From Clostridiales bacterium (GTDB taxonomy: Bacteria > Bacillota > Clostridia > Christensenellales > Aristaeellaceae): DNA of 39,827 bases. Positions within the stretch are counted from its first letter, which is position 1. Every line of letters starts with the position of its first letter. Both the position numbers and the translations under genes were made by a program. Below the pieces are notes generated by a model. It saw only the letters and a program-made list of their open reading frames with translations. It was not told where the DNA came from and did not search any database. The stretch is taken from contig SVGJ01000019.1 of the NCBI GenBank assembly GCA_015056415.1, positions 1 to 39,827 on the forward strand, in the 5' to 3' direction. Below are positions 8,735 to 15,827 of this stretch, in pieces.

Positions 8735-10063
8735 ATGAACATGGTGAACATCATCACAAAGAAAAAGCTGGGCCAGGAGCTTACCGCCCAGGAGATCGAA
8801 TATTTCGTTCAGGGCGCCGCGAAGCAGACCATCCCGGATTACCAGCTGGCAGCGCTGCTCATGGCGATCCGCCTCAATGGCATGAGCGCTCAGGAGACCA
8901 CCCATCTGACCCTTGCCATGCGGGATTCCGGCGACGTTTGCGACTTATCCGCCATTCCCGGGGTGAAGGTGGATAAGCATTCCACCGGCGGTGTGGGCGA
9001 TACCACCACGCTGGTGCTGGCCCCCCTGGTAGCCGCCTGCGGCGTACCGGTGGCCAAGATGAGCGGCCGTGGCCTGGGCCACACCGGCGGCACGCTGGAT
9101 AAGCTGGAATCCATCCCCGGGCTGAGCGTGGAGCTCACCGAGGAGGCCTTCATCCGGCAGGTGAAAAGCCTGAGCGTGGCGGTCATCGGGCAGACGGGCT
9201 CCCTGGCCCCCGCCGACAAGACCCTCTACGCCCTGCGGGACGTTACCGCCACGGTAGACAGCCTGCCGCTGATCGCCTCCTCCATCATGTCCAAGAAGCT
9301 GGCCTCCGGCGCTGACGCCATCGTGCTGGACGTGAAGACCGGCTCCGGCGCGCTGATGCAGACCGTGGAGGAATCCATCCAGCTGGCGCAGGCCATGGTC
9401 GAGATCGGCACCCTGGCCGGGAAGCCGGTCACCGCCATCGTCACCGGCATGGAGCAGCCCCTGGGTACCCATGTGGGCAACGCCCTGGAGGTCAAGGACG
9501 CCATCGACGTGCTATCCGGGCGCACCACCGGCGCGCTGCTGGAGGTCTCGCTGCTGCTGGGTAGCCATATGCTGGTGCTGGCGGGACACTGCGCCACCCC
9601 CGGCGAGGGCCGCGCCCTGCTGCAGGATGCGCTGGACACCCGCCGCGGCCTTGCAAAACTGAAGGAAATGATCGCTGCCCAGGGCGGGGATCCCGCCGTC
9701 TGCGACGATGTGACGCGCCTCCCCCAGCCCGCCGTGATCCGCACCGTAAAGGCAGGCTGTACCGGCTATGCCGCCGAAATGGATACCACCGCCCTGGGGC
9801 TTGCCGCCCAGGCCATGGGCGCGGGCCGTGTGCAGAAGACCGATGCGCTGGACTACTCCGTGGGCTTCACTCTGCCGGTGCGCATTGGCGACCACGTGCA
9901 GCCCGATACCACTCTATGCACCCTTTACGCCCGCAGCGAGGAGGACGCCGCCAAGGCCGAAGCTGCCATCCGGGCCGCCATCCGCTTCTCTGCTAAGCCT
10001 GTGGCTGCCCCGCCGCTGTGCTACGCCATCGTGACCGCGGACGGCGTGGAGAGGTTCGCCTGA
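8735..10063 (+). CDS. pdp: Pyrimidine-nucleoside phosphorylase
   Basis: Cytoplasmic salvage enzyme that phosphorolyses uridine, deoxyuridine or thymidine to the free base and (deoxy)ribose-1-phosphate. The 442-aa product has the usual family length (about 430-440). It carries the signature KHSTGGVGD around residues 80-90, which binds phosphate and pyrimidine, followed by KMSGRGLGHTGGTLDKLES, and a C-terminal alpha/beta domain. ATG 8735 is favoured because AGGAGG (8721-8726) is 8 nt upstream; another ATG at 8741 is spaced less well. The frame is open further upstream, but that stretch lies before the predicted promoter. The uracil-DNA-glycosylase-like gene starts 26 bp downstream, so the two are probably co-transcribed. 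Whether it is a broad-range Pdp or a thymidine-specific DeoA cannot be told from sequence alone. Confidence 0.93.
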   Translation: MNMVNIITKKKLGQELTAQEIEYFVQGAAKQTIPDYQLAALLMAIRLNGMSAQETTHLTLAMRDSGDVCDLSAIPGVKVDKHSTGGVGDTTTLVLAPLVAACGVPVAKMSGRGLGHTGGTLDKLESIPGLSVELTEEAFIRQVKSLSVAVIGQTGSLAPADKTLYALRDVTATVDSLPLIASSIMSKKLASGADAIVLDVKTGSGALMQTVEESIQLAQAMVEIGTLAGKPVTAIVTGMEQPLGTHVGNALEVKDAIDVLSGRTTGALLEVSLLLGSHMLVLAGHCATPGEGRALLQDALDTRRGLAKLKEMIAAQGGDPAVCDDVTRLPQPAVIRTVKAGCTGYAAEMDTTALGLAAQAMGAGRVQKTDALDYSVGFTLPVRIGDHVQPDTTLCTLYARSEEDAAKAEAAIRAAIRFSAKPVAAPPLCYAIVTADGVERFA

Positions 10064-10089
10064 GACCCAACCACGAAGGAGGACGCCCT

Positions 10090-10683
10090 ATGAACATCAA
10101 GCAGGAACTGGAGCGCCGCCTGGGTACGCCGCATCATATCCAGCTCAACGATATCGACATCGACCCCGCCGGCATCCGCGCCATCCTGATCAATGAGGTC
10201 GTTCCGGCTGACCCGGCACAGGACTTCTACGGCAGCAGCGGCGAGCAGTACCTTTCCACCACTATCCCGCTATTTCAGAAGGCCGGGTTGCCCGTGGAGA
10301 GCATCGGCGATATCCTGCGCATGGGCGTCTACATCACCAACGCTGTCAAAACGCCCAAGGCGGATTATGCCGTGGAGAAGGCCAGCATCGAGGAAAGCCT
10401 GCCCTGGCTGGAGCAGGAGCTTGCCCTTTTCCCGAATGTGAAGGTCATCATGCTCATGGGCGATGTGGCCCGGAAGATGTTCAACCAGATCGCCCGGAAG
10501 ACTGTCAGGCGCAATGTTATTCCCTCCGGCGCGACCTACAAGCTGCGCTCAACACCCTTCTACTTTGGGGATATCCGCGTCATGCCCTCCTACATCATAA
10601 CGGGCGGCAACCTCCTGATCGAGAAAAGCAAGGTCACCATGGCCGCCCAGGACATCGCCGCCATGGCAGAGATCATCCGATAA
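10090..10683 (+). CDS. Uracil-DNA-glycosylase superfamily protein
   Basis: A 197-aa protein resembling the short clostridial members of the uracil-DNA glycosylase superfamily, which would remove uracil from DNA. ATG 10090 follows AAGGAGG (10076-10082) by 7 nt. Visible features are an early DPAQDFYGSSG segment in the position of the catalytic loop, a hydrophobic strand leading into LMGDVARKMFN (typical of the core beta strand and helix), and MPSYIITGGN near the C-terminus, which would correspond to the substrate-facing loop. I cannot see the four-cysteine Fe-S pattern of family 4/5 enzymes, so the exact family and the catalytic residue are uncertain. It lies 26 bp after pyrimidine-nucleoside phosphorylase and before a terminator, so the pair forms a small pyrimidine salvage and repair operon. 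Confidence 0.65.
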   Translation: MNIKQELERRLGTPHHIQLNDIDIDPAGIRAILINEVVPADPAQDFYGSSGEQYLSTTIPLFQKAGLPVESIGDILRMGVYITNAVKTPKADYAVEKASIEESLPWLEQELALFPNVKVIMLMGDVARKMFNQIARKTVRRNVIPSGATYKLRSTPFYFGDIRVMPSYIITGGNLLIEKSKVTMAAQDIAAMAEIIR

Positions 10684-10689
10684 AGCCAG

Positions 10690-10713
10690 ACCGGACGTCG
10701 TGTCCGGTTTTTT
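10690..10713 (+). terminator. Rho-independent terminator after the UDG-like gene
   Basis: ACCGGAC (10690-10696) pairs with GTCCGGT (10702-10708), followed by a run of Ts to 10713. Confidence 0.88.
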
Positions 10714-10737
10714 CTTTGTTCCAAAACATATATGACA

Positions 10738-10766
10738 TTGACGTGCCACGCCCCGCATGATAGGAT
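10738..10766 (+). promoter_or_regulatory. Sigma-A promoter of azlCD
   Basis: TTGACG (10738-10743), a 17-bp spacer and TAGGAT (10761-10766). The predicted start near 10773 lies at or after the in-frame TTG at 10772, which argues for ATG 10808 as the azlC start. Confidence 0.65.
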
Positions 10767-10807
10767 GAACCTTGTTCCATACATACGAAATCGAGGCGAA
10801 GCTCCCC

Positions 10808-11509
10808 ATGAACCGTTTATTCCTCAAGGGTGTGAAGCACGGCATACCCATCGCGCTGGGGTACCTCTCGGTGTCCTTCACCTTCGGCATGAAGGCCGTG
10901 GGCGATGGCCTCACCTGGGCGCAGGCGGTGCTGATCTCCATGACCAACGTCACCAGCGCCGGCCAGTTCGCGGGGCTGCCGCTGATGCTGGCCCAGGCCT
11001 CCCTGATCGAGGCGGCGCTGACCCAGTTTATCATCAACCTCCGCTATGCCCTGATGGGCGTATCCCTCTCGCAGAAGCTGGATCGTTCCATGACAACCCC
11101 GCACCGGATGTGCTTCTCCTTCTGCAATACGGACGAGATCTTCGCCGTGGCCTCCTCCCAGCCGGAAAAGGTGAGCAAGTGGTACCTCTACGGCCTGATG
11201 TCCACCCCCTGGCTGGGCTGGGCGCTGGGCACGCTACTGGGCGCCGTGGCCGGACAGCTGCTGCCGGTGTTCTTCCGCTCCGCCCTGGGCATTGCCATCT
11301 ACGGCATGTTCCTGGCCATCATCCTGCCCCCCGCGCGCAGGGAACACCCGGTGCGGGTGGTGGTGCTCATCGCCGTGGGGCTGAGCCTGTGCTTCCGCTA
11401 TATTCCCGGACTGAACCAGCTCTCCAGCGGATTCGTGATCATCATCTGCGCGGTGGTCGCCTCCACTATGGGCGCGCTGCTGTTCCCCGTAAAGGAGGAT
11501 GAGGCATGA
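10808..11509 (+). CDS. azlC: AzlC family branched-chain amino acid export permease
   Basis: Large subunit of a two-component exporter of the LIV-E/AzlC family, for which export of branched-chain amino acids or their analogues is the known role. The 233-aa product is almost wholly hydrophobic with several membrane segments and has the family opening GIPIALGYLSVSFTFGM and the TNVTSAGQFAGL and QFIINLRYALMG segments. ATG 10808 is used: upstream in-frame starts lie at or before the predicted transcription start, and the first membrane segment begins about ten residues after this Met. A modest GAGG (10793-10796) lies upstream. Its stop overlaps the azlD start as ATGA, indicating translational coupling. 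The actual substrate is not evident. Confidence 0.9.
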   Translation: MNRLFLKGVKHGIPIALGYLSVSFTFGMKAVGDGLTWAQAVLISMTNVTSAGQFAGLPLMLAQASLIEAALTQFIINLRYALMGVSLSQKLDRSMTTPHRMCFSFCNTDEIFAVASSQPEKVSKWYLYGLMSTPWLGWALGTLLGAVAGQLLPVFFRSALGIAIYGMFLAIILPPARREHPVRVVVLIAVGLSLCFRYIPGLNQLSSGFVIIICAVVASTMGALLFPVKEDEA

Positions 11510-11823
11510 GCTGGAGCGATTTTTTTCCCTACCTGCTGGTAATGGCCGGCGTGACCTATCTGATCCGTATGCTGCCGCTGACGGTCTTCCGCAGGGAGAT
11601 CAGGAGCGTGTTCGTCAAATCCTTTCTGCATTACGTTCCCTATGCTGTGCTTGGCGCCATGACCTTCCCCGATGTGCTCTATTCCACCGACAGCCTGTGG
11701 ACGGCGCTGGCAGGCCTGGTGGTGGCTATCATCATGGCCTGGCGCGGCCGCAGCCTGCTGACGGTGGCCATTGGCGCCTGCCTGGCCGTCGCCGCGGCGC
11801 AGGGCGTGATGCTGCTGCTGTAA
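11506..11823 (+). CDS. azlD: AzlD domain protein, small exporter subunit
   Basis: A 105-aa membrane protein with about four hydrophobic segments, the usual size and composition of AzlD. TYLIRMLPLTVF in the first third and YVPYAVLGAMTFPDVL in the middle are typical of the family. It partners AzlC to form the exporter. ATG 11506 overlaps the azlC stop codon by four bases, and the GGAGGATGAGGC just upstream supplies the ribosome-binding site inside azlC. A terminator follows eight bases after the stop. Confidence 0.9.
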   Translation: MSWSDFFPYLLVMAGVTYLIRMLPLTVFRREIRSVFVKSFLHYVPYAVLGAMTFPDVLYSTDSLWTALAGLVVAIIMAWRGRSLLTVAIGACLAVAAAQGVMLLL

Positions 11824-11830
11824 TTCGTTC

Positions 11831-11863
11831 AGCCGCCTGTTGAAAAGTACAGGCGGTTCTTTT
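11831..11863 (+). terminator. Rho-independent terminator after azlD
   Basis: CCGCCTGT (11833-11840) pairs with ACAGGCGG (11849-11856), followed by a T-rich stretch interrupted by one C. Confidence 0.82.
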
Positions 11864-11865
11864 GC

Positions 11866-11892
11866 ACCCTGTTTTCCTCCGCGCATAGTCTG
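11866..11892 (+). promoter_or_regulatory. Possible mother-cell (sigma-K or sigma-E) promoter of the cotJ operon
   Basis: AC (11866-11867), 16 bp, then CATAGTCTG (11884-11892) resembles the sigma-K pattern AC-N16/17-CATANNNTA, with the last base off. GCATAGTCT also matches the sigma-E -10 at the invariant GCATA and final T. No sigma-A hexamers are seen between the preceding terminator and the gene. Weak motif evidence, supported by the coat function of the genes. Confidence 0.35.
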
Positions 11893-11940
11893 ATCATGCA
11901 GGCCCCGCCTGCAATACCCACAGGAAGGATGACCTGCCCT

Positions 11941-12678
11941 ATGCGTAACGATTTCATCGGCGCCAGCATCGACGGCGACGCCCGTGCCGCCTGCGGCTGC
12001 CATGGCAACGGAGCCAACACCATCAACACCGCCGGCTGCGGCTGCGACAACAACCGGCAAGCCCGCTGCGGCTGCGGCAACACCCGCCAGAGCCGCCAGA
12101 ACAGCAACTCCTGCGGCTGCGACGACTGCGAAAAGGATTACTCCCGCCAGAACAACAAGCCCTGCGGCTGCGATTACGACAACCGCCAGTCCCGCAAAGG
12201 CGGCTGTGACGACTGCGAGAAGGATTACTCCCGCCAGAACAATAAGCCCTGCGGCTGCGATTACGACAATCGCCAGTCCCGCAAAAACCGCTGCGACGAC
12301 TGCGACTATTCCTGCGGCGGCCGCGCCCCCGCCATGGTGTATGCCGAACACCACGATCTGGACAGCATGTACTGTGCGGAAAAGGCCCTCATCCGCGGCA
12401 CGCTCTTCGGCTGCCTCGACAAGCCCATGTGCAACGAGCAGTGTAGCGGCGACGCCTGCGCTACCAAGTGTCAGGAGGACAAATTCGCCATCTGGGAGCT
12501 GCGGCTGTACCTGAACACCCACCCCTGTGATCAGAAGGCGCTGGCCCTGCTGCGCAAGCTCACCGAACAGATGGATGAGGACTGCGCCTGCGCCTACACC
12601 TCCGACTGCAACCGCTGGTCCTGGCTCGATGGCCCCTGGCCCTGGGAATATCAGCGCTGCTGCGGAAAGGAGGCATAA
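11941..12678 (+). CDS. Fused CotJA-CotJB spore coat protein with cysteine-rich repeat N-terminus
   Basis: Predicted inner spore-coat protein of 245 aa, structural rather than enzymatic. ATG 11941 is preceded by AGGAAGGA (11922-11929) at 11 nt; ATG 11929 is an alternative four residues longer. Residues 1-128 hold 18 cysteines, mostly as CGC or CDDC, with two near-identical 29-residue units. Residues about 129-165 match CotJA (AMVYAEHHDLDSMY, then a GTLFGCLDKPM motif). Residues about 180-238 match CotJB (FAIWELRLYLNTHP and DGPWPWE). In Bacillus and most Clostridia CotJA and CotJB are separate short proteins, so this is a fusion with a new N-terminal domain. The whole protein has 30 cysteines (12%), suggesting disulfide cross-linking or metal binding in the coat. 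cotJC starts three bases after the stop, in the canonical JA-JB-JC order. Domain recognition is confident; the role of the Cys region is inference. Confidence 0.88.
   Translation: MRNDFIGASIDGDARAACGCHGNGANTINTAGCGCDNNRQARCGCGNTRQSRQNSNSCGCDDCEKDYSRQNNKPCGCDYDNRQSRKGGCDDCEKDYSRQNNKPCGCDYDNRQSRKNRCDDCDYSCGGRAPAMVYAEHHDLDSMYCAEKALIRGTLFGCLDKPMCNEQCSGDACATKCQEDKFAIWELRLYLNTHPCDQKALALLRKLTEQMDEDCACAYTSDCNRWSWLDGPWPWEYQRCCGKEA
12121..12306 (+). repeat. 87-bp coding tandem repeat in the CotJA/B fusion
   Basis: Two 78-bp blocks at 12121-12198 and 12208-12285 are almost identical at the DNA level and spaced 87 bp apart. A third partial copy begins at 12295 (CDDCDYS). The period is a multiple of three, so copy-number change would keep the frame. 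Each unit encodes CDDCEKDYSRQNNKPCGC and a charged spacer. Confidence 0.9.
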
Positions 12679-12681
12679 GCC

Positions 12682-13293
12682 ATGTTTGTGTATGAAAAGA
12701 AGCTGCAATATCCCGTTCGTATCCGCAAGCCGGACCAGCGCATGGCCTCGGTGATCATCAGCCAGTACGGCGGCCCCGACGGTGAGCTGGGCGCCTCCCT
12801 GCGCTACCTGAGCCAGCGCTATTCCATGCCCTACAACGAGCTGAAGGGCCTGCTGACCGATGTGGGCACCGAGGAGCTGGGCCACCTGGAGATGGTGGGC
12901 AGCATGATCCATCAGCTGACCCGCGATCTTTCCGACAAGCAGATCCAGGACAGCGCCTTCGCGCCCTACTTTACCGATCACGGTCTGGGCGTGTATCCCC
13001 AGTTCGCCAGCGGTCAGCCCTATCATGCCGCTGCCATGGCGGTGAAGGGCGATCCCATCACCGACCTGCATGAAAACCTGGCTGCCGAGCAGAAGGCCCG
13101 CACCACCTATGAAAACCTGATCCACCTGGCCGACGACCCTGACGTCATCGACGTGCTGCGCTTCCTGCGCGCCCGCGAGATCGTCCACTACCAGCGCTTT
13201 GCCGAGGCCCTGGCCATCGTGCAGGATCGCCTGGAGGAAAAGAATTTCTATTCCTTCAACCCCTCGCTGCAGTGCGAGTGCAAAAACAAATAA
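12682..13293 (+). CDS. cotJC: CotJC spore coat protein, manganese-catalase family
   Basis: Spore-coat protein of the Mn-catalase/ferritin-like superfamily, 203 aa, normal for CotJC. ATG 12682 follows AAAGGAGG (12666-12673) by 8 nt. The N-terminal MFVYEKKLQYPVRI, the EELGHLEMVGSMIHQL segment and the later AEQKARTTYENL and REIVHYQRF segments supply the Glu/His pairs expected for a di-manganese site, so peroxide-scavenging activity is possible, although the main known role is as a coat component. The C-terminus NPSLQCECKNK adds two cysteines, in keeping with the Cys-rich partner encoded just upstream. It is the last gene before a terminator. Confidence 0.93.
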   Translation: MFVYEKKLQYPVRIRKPDQRMASVIISQYGGPDGELGASLRYLSQRYSMPYNELKGLLTDVGTEELGHLEMVGSMIHQLTRDLSDKQIQDSAFAPYFTDHGLGVYPQFASGQPYHAAAMAVKGDPITDLHENLAAEQKARTTYENLIHLADDPDVIDVLRFLRAREIVHYQRFAEALAIVQDRLEEKNFYSFNPSLQCECKNK

Positions 13294-13310
13294 ATCCAAC
13301 ACCCCGGCAG

Positions 13311-13337
13311 GCGGCGTGTATGCACACGCCGCTTTTT
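13311..13337 (+). terminator. Rho-independent terminator after cotJC
   Basis: GCGGCGTGT (13311-13319) pairs perfectly with ACACGCCGC (13324-13332) around a 4-nt loop, followed by five Ts. Confidence 0.9.
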
Positions 13338-13369
13338 GCACATCCTGCTGGCAGGAGGTTTTCACACGC

Positions 13370-13654
13370 ATGAAGGAATGGCGGGATGATTTGGCGAAAA
13401 AGATGGATGAGCACCTGCAGCGGCTGGAACAGCTCCATCTGGCGGAATACCTGGCATACGCGCAGGATCGCAGGCGGCTCATCCGCAATCACTTTCTGGG
13501 CGGACTGGCCCGGGGCGCCGGCATGGCCGTCGGCTTTACGATCCTGGGCGCCATACTGGTGATCTTTTTGCGGCATCTGGCGGAGCAGAACCTGCCCCTC
13601 ATCGGCGATTTTCTGGCACAGATCGTCACCGTGGTGCAGCGTAGATTGGAGTAA
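13370..13654 (+). CDS. DUF5665 domain-containing small membrane protein
   Basis: A 94-aa protein of unknown function. The N-terminal half is charged and helical (KKMDEHLQRLEQLHLAEYL), followed by RNHFLGGLARGAGMAVGFT, which leads into a single membrane helix (about residues 50-70), then an amphipathic tail. This is the arrangement seen in DUF5665 proteins of Clostridia. ATG 13370 has AGGAGG (13353-13358) 11 nt upstream. lspA starts two bases after its stop, so it heads an operon with lspA, the pseudouridine synthase and the nucleotidyltransferase. I could not identify a convincing promoter in the 32 bp between the cotJC terminator and this gene. Confidence 0.8.
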   Translation: MKEWRDDLAKKMDEHLQRLEQLHLAEYLAYAQDRRRLIRNHFLGGLARGAGMAVGFTILGAILVIFLRHLAEQNLPLIGDFLAQIVTVVQRRLE

Positions 13655-13656
13655 TT

Positions 13657-14130
13657 ATGCGTAGATTCGGCTGGATCGCCCTGGCGGCGCTGGTGGTGGA
13701 TCAGCTTACCAAGCTGGCTGCCCGGCAGCTGACGGCGGCCGTCACCCTGATCCCCGGCGTGGTGGGCCTGCGCTATGCCGAGAACACCGGCATGGCCTTC
13801 AGCCTGTTTTCAGGCAGGCCCTGGCTGCTGGGGCTGCTCAGCGCGGCGCTGATCGTCCTGGGCTTTGCGGTGCTGCGGCGCTACCGCCTGGGTGCCGTGG
13901 CGCAGATCGCCGCCATGCTGATGCTGGGCGGCGCAGCAGGCAATATGATTGACCGGCTGTTCATCGGCTATGTGGTGGACATGATCGAAGTCCTTTTCAT
14001 TGATTTTGCGATTTTCAACGTGGCGGACGCCGCCCTCACCGTGGGCTGCGTGCTGATGGCCTGGTCGCTTTTGTTCAGGCCCAAGGATTGGAGCGAGAAG
14101 CATGGAAACACAGAAGGAGACCCTGTTTGA
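13657..14130 (+). CDS. lspA: Lipoprotein signal peptidase (signal peptidase II)
   Basis: Membrane aspartyl protease that cleaves the signal peptide of prolipoproteins after lipidation of the +1 cysteine. The 157-aa product has four membrane segments and the two catalytic aspartates in their conserved boxes: GNMIDR (Asp99) and FNVADAALT (Asp124). The RYAENTGMAFSL box lies in the first half. ATG 13657 is two bases after the DUF5665 gene, and the GGAG in its last codons can serve as ribosome-binding site. The 3' end overlaps the next gene by 29 bp, and this lspA-rluD order is common in Firmicutes. Confidence 0.96.
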   Translation: MRRFGWIALAALVVDQLTKLAARQLTAAVTLIPGVVGLRYAENTGMAFSLFSGRPWLLGLLSAALIVLGFAVLRRYRLGAVAQIAAMLMLGGAAGNMIDRLFIGYVVDMIEVLFIDFAIFNVADAALTVGCVLMAWSLLFRPKDWSEKHGNTEGDPV

Positions 14131-15019
14131 GGTCACAGGCGACGGCCGAAGGCTGGACGTGCTGCTTTCCGAGATCACCGGCCTGACCCGCTCCCGGGTG
14201 GCAGGCCTGATGGAAGACGGCCTGTGTCTGCTGGACGGCAAGCCGGAAAAAAAGGCCGGTACCAAGGCTAAACCCGGCCAGCGGGTACTGCTGACCCTGC
14301 CCGCGCCCAAGCCCGCCATCCCCCAGGCGGAGGACATCCCCCTGGAGATCCTCTATGAGGACGCCGACCTGGCCGTGGTGGTGAAGCCCTGCGGCATGGT
14401 GGTGCATCCCGCCGCCGGCAACGAGGACGGTACCCTGGTCAACGCCCTGCTGCACCACCTGGACAGCCTGGGTGGCATCGGCGGTGAGCTTCGCCCGGGC
14501 ATCGTGCACCGGCTGGATAAGGATACCAGCGGCCTGCTGCTGGTGGCCAAGAACGACGCCGCGCAGCTGGCCCTGAGCCAGCAGCTGCAGGACCGGGCCA
14601 TGGAAAAGCACTACCGCGCGCTGGTGGACGGCAATTTCAAAGAGGAATCGGGCCGCGTCAACGAGCCCCTCGCCCGCAGCAAGAAGGACAGGAAAAAGAT
14701 GGCCATCGACCCCGAGGGCCGCGAGGCCATCACCGATTGGCAGGTGCTCGCCCGCGGCCGGGGCGTGACGCTGGTGGACGTGCATATTCTCACCGGACGC
14801 ACCCATCAGATCCGCGTACATATGAAGCACCTGGGGCACCCCGTCTGCGGCGATCCCATCTACGGCAGCTCCCGGGGCGCGAAGGTCCCCCGGCTGATGC
14901 TCCACGCGTACTCCCTGGCCTTCACCCACCCTGCCACCGGCCAGCGCATGACCTTCACCGCGCCCCTGCCCGCGGAGTTCCTGAAGGGGCTGCAAGCCCA
15001 CGGTATATGCCTATGCTGA
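14102..15019 (+). CDS. RluA/RluD family pseudouridine synthase
   Basis: Converts uridine to pseudouridine in RNA, most likely 23S rRNA as for RluD and Bacillus YlyB. It is 305 aa. An S4 RNA-binding domain occupies about residues 12-75 (RLDVLLSEITGLTRSRVAGL) and the catalytic domain follows, with the signature HRLDKDTSGLLLVAKN containing the catalytic Asp139 and a later TGRTHQIRVHMKHLGHPVCG segment. It begins inside the last codons of lspA (29-bp overlap), with GGAG at 14089-14092 as a possible ribosome-binding site, so translation is coupled. The precise target uridines cannot be read from sequence. Confidence 0.95.
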   Translation: METQKETLFEVTGDGRRLDVLLSEITGLTRSRVAGLMEDGLCLLDGKPEKKAGTKAKPGQRVLLTLPAPKPAIPQAEDIPLEILYEDADLAVVVKPCGMVVHPAAGNEDGTLVNALLHHLDSLGGIGGELRPGIVHRLDKDTSGLLLVAKNDAAQLALSQQLQDRAMEKHYRALVDGNFKEESGRVNEPLARSKKDRKKMAIDPEGREAITDWQVLARGRGVTLVDVHILTGRTHQIRVHMKHLGHPVCGDPIYGSSRGAKVPRLMLHAYSLAFTHPATGQRMTFTAPLPAEFLKGLQAHGICLC

Positions 15020-15804
15020 CCCAGGCCATAAGTGTCATGACCGGGCGCATCGCCGCCATCCTGGCGGAGAACGTGCGCTCCATTCTCCTCTATGGCTCCA
15101 TCCCCCTGGATGATTTCCGGCCCGGCTGGAGCGATATCGACCTGATGGTCCTTACCCGGAAGTCCATTTCTCCCGCGCAAGCCAACGAGCTTGTCACACT
15201 GCGTCAAGCCCTGGCGGCACAGGATCCGGATAACCCCTTCTTCCGCTCCTTTGAGGGCGGCATGCTGCCCCTGGAAAGCGTCCTTTCCGGCAAAGAGGAC
15301 ACTGTTGTTTACTGGGGTACCGGCGGCCAGCGGCTGGATCGGCGTTTCCACGTTGACTGCTTCACCATGCTGGAGCTGTGCCAGCACAGCCGCCTGCTTA
15401 TGGGCGAGGATATCCGCCCCCTGCTTCCCGTGCCCAGCTACAGGGAGCTTGTTGCCGGCGTTGCCGCGCACCTGGCCTCTATCCGCCAGCACGCGCGAAT
15501 CACCAGCGCGCGCCTGTATTCCTTCGGCTGGCTGCTGGACATTGCCCGCTGCCTGTATACGCTGCGCACCGGCTGCATCACAGCCAAAACTCGCGCGGGC
15601 TTCTGGGCCCTGGAGCAAAACCTCTGCCCGGCGCCGGACACATTGAAATCGGCCCTTTCCGCACGACAGGATCCCACCGCTGCCCTCCATGACCCGCAGC
15701 TTATGGCCCTGGCCGGCCGCCTTGGCCCCGACATTCAGCGCTTTGCCGATGAGCTGGAATCGGAGCTTGCCAAAGCAATGCACAGCAAAGGTACTGATGT
15801 CTGA
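15007..15804 (+). CDS. AadA-like nucleotidyltransferase (aminoglycoside adenylyltransferase fold)
   Basis: A 265-aa member of the nucleotidyltransferase superfamily. The pol-beta-type core is near the N-terminus: GS at residues 30-31, then SDIDLMVLT with the metal-binding Asp43 and Asp45. The C-terminal half is a helical domain like that of ANT(3'')/AadA and DUF4111 proteins, with ARCLYTLRTGCITAKTRAG and FWALEQN segments. AadA enzymes adenylate streptomycin or spectinomycin, but many chromosomal relatives have unknown substrates, so resistance must not be assumed. ATG 15007 overlaps the preceding gene by 13 bp and ATG 15013 is two codons in; neither has a good Shine-Dalgarno sequence, so translation is probably coupled. 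The stop codon lies within the terminator hairpin. Confidence 0.78.
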   Translation: MPMLTQAISVMTGRIAAILAENVRSILLYGSIPLDDFRPGWSDIDLMVLTRKSISPAQANELVTLRQALAAQDPDNPFFRSFEGGMLPLESVLSGKEDTVVYWGTGGQRLDRRFHVDCFTMLELCQHSRLLMGEDIRPLLPVPSYRELVAGVAAHLASIRQHARITSARLYSFGWLLDIARCLYTLRTGCITAKTRAGFWALEQNLCPAPDTLKSALSARQDPTAALHDPQLMALAGRLGPDIQRFADELESELAKAMHSKGTDV

Positions 15805-15827
15805 TCCGCCTGCGTGGCGGATCTTTT
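15803..15827 (+). terminator. Rho-independent terminator between convergent genes
   Basis: GATCCGCC (15803-15810) pairs with GGCGGATC (15816-15823), followed by four Ts. The T run serves the plus strand; the minus side has no clear T run. Confidence 0.8.

Noticed and set aside
10772-10807. Longer AzlC from TTG 10772
   Set aside because: It would start at about the predicted transcription start; the membrane domain begins just after Met 10808.
12121-12306. CRISPR-like or intergenic tandem repeat
   Set aside because: The repeats are inside a coding frame, the units are contiguous with a short coding spacer and a period of three, and there are no cas genes.
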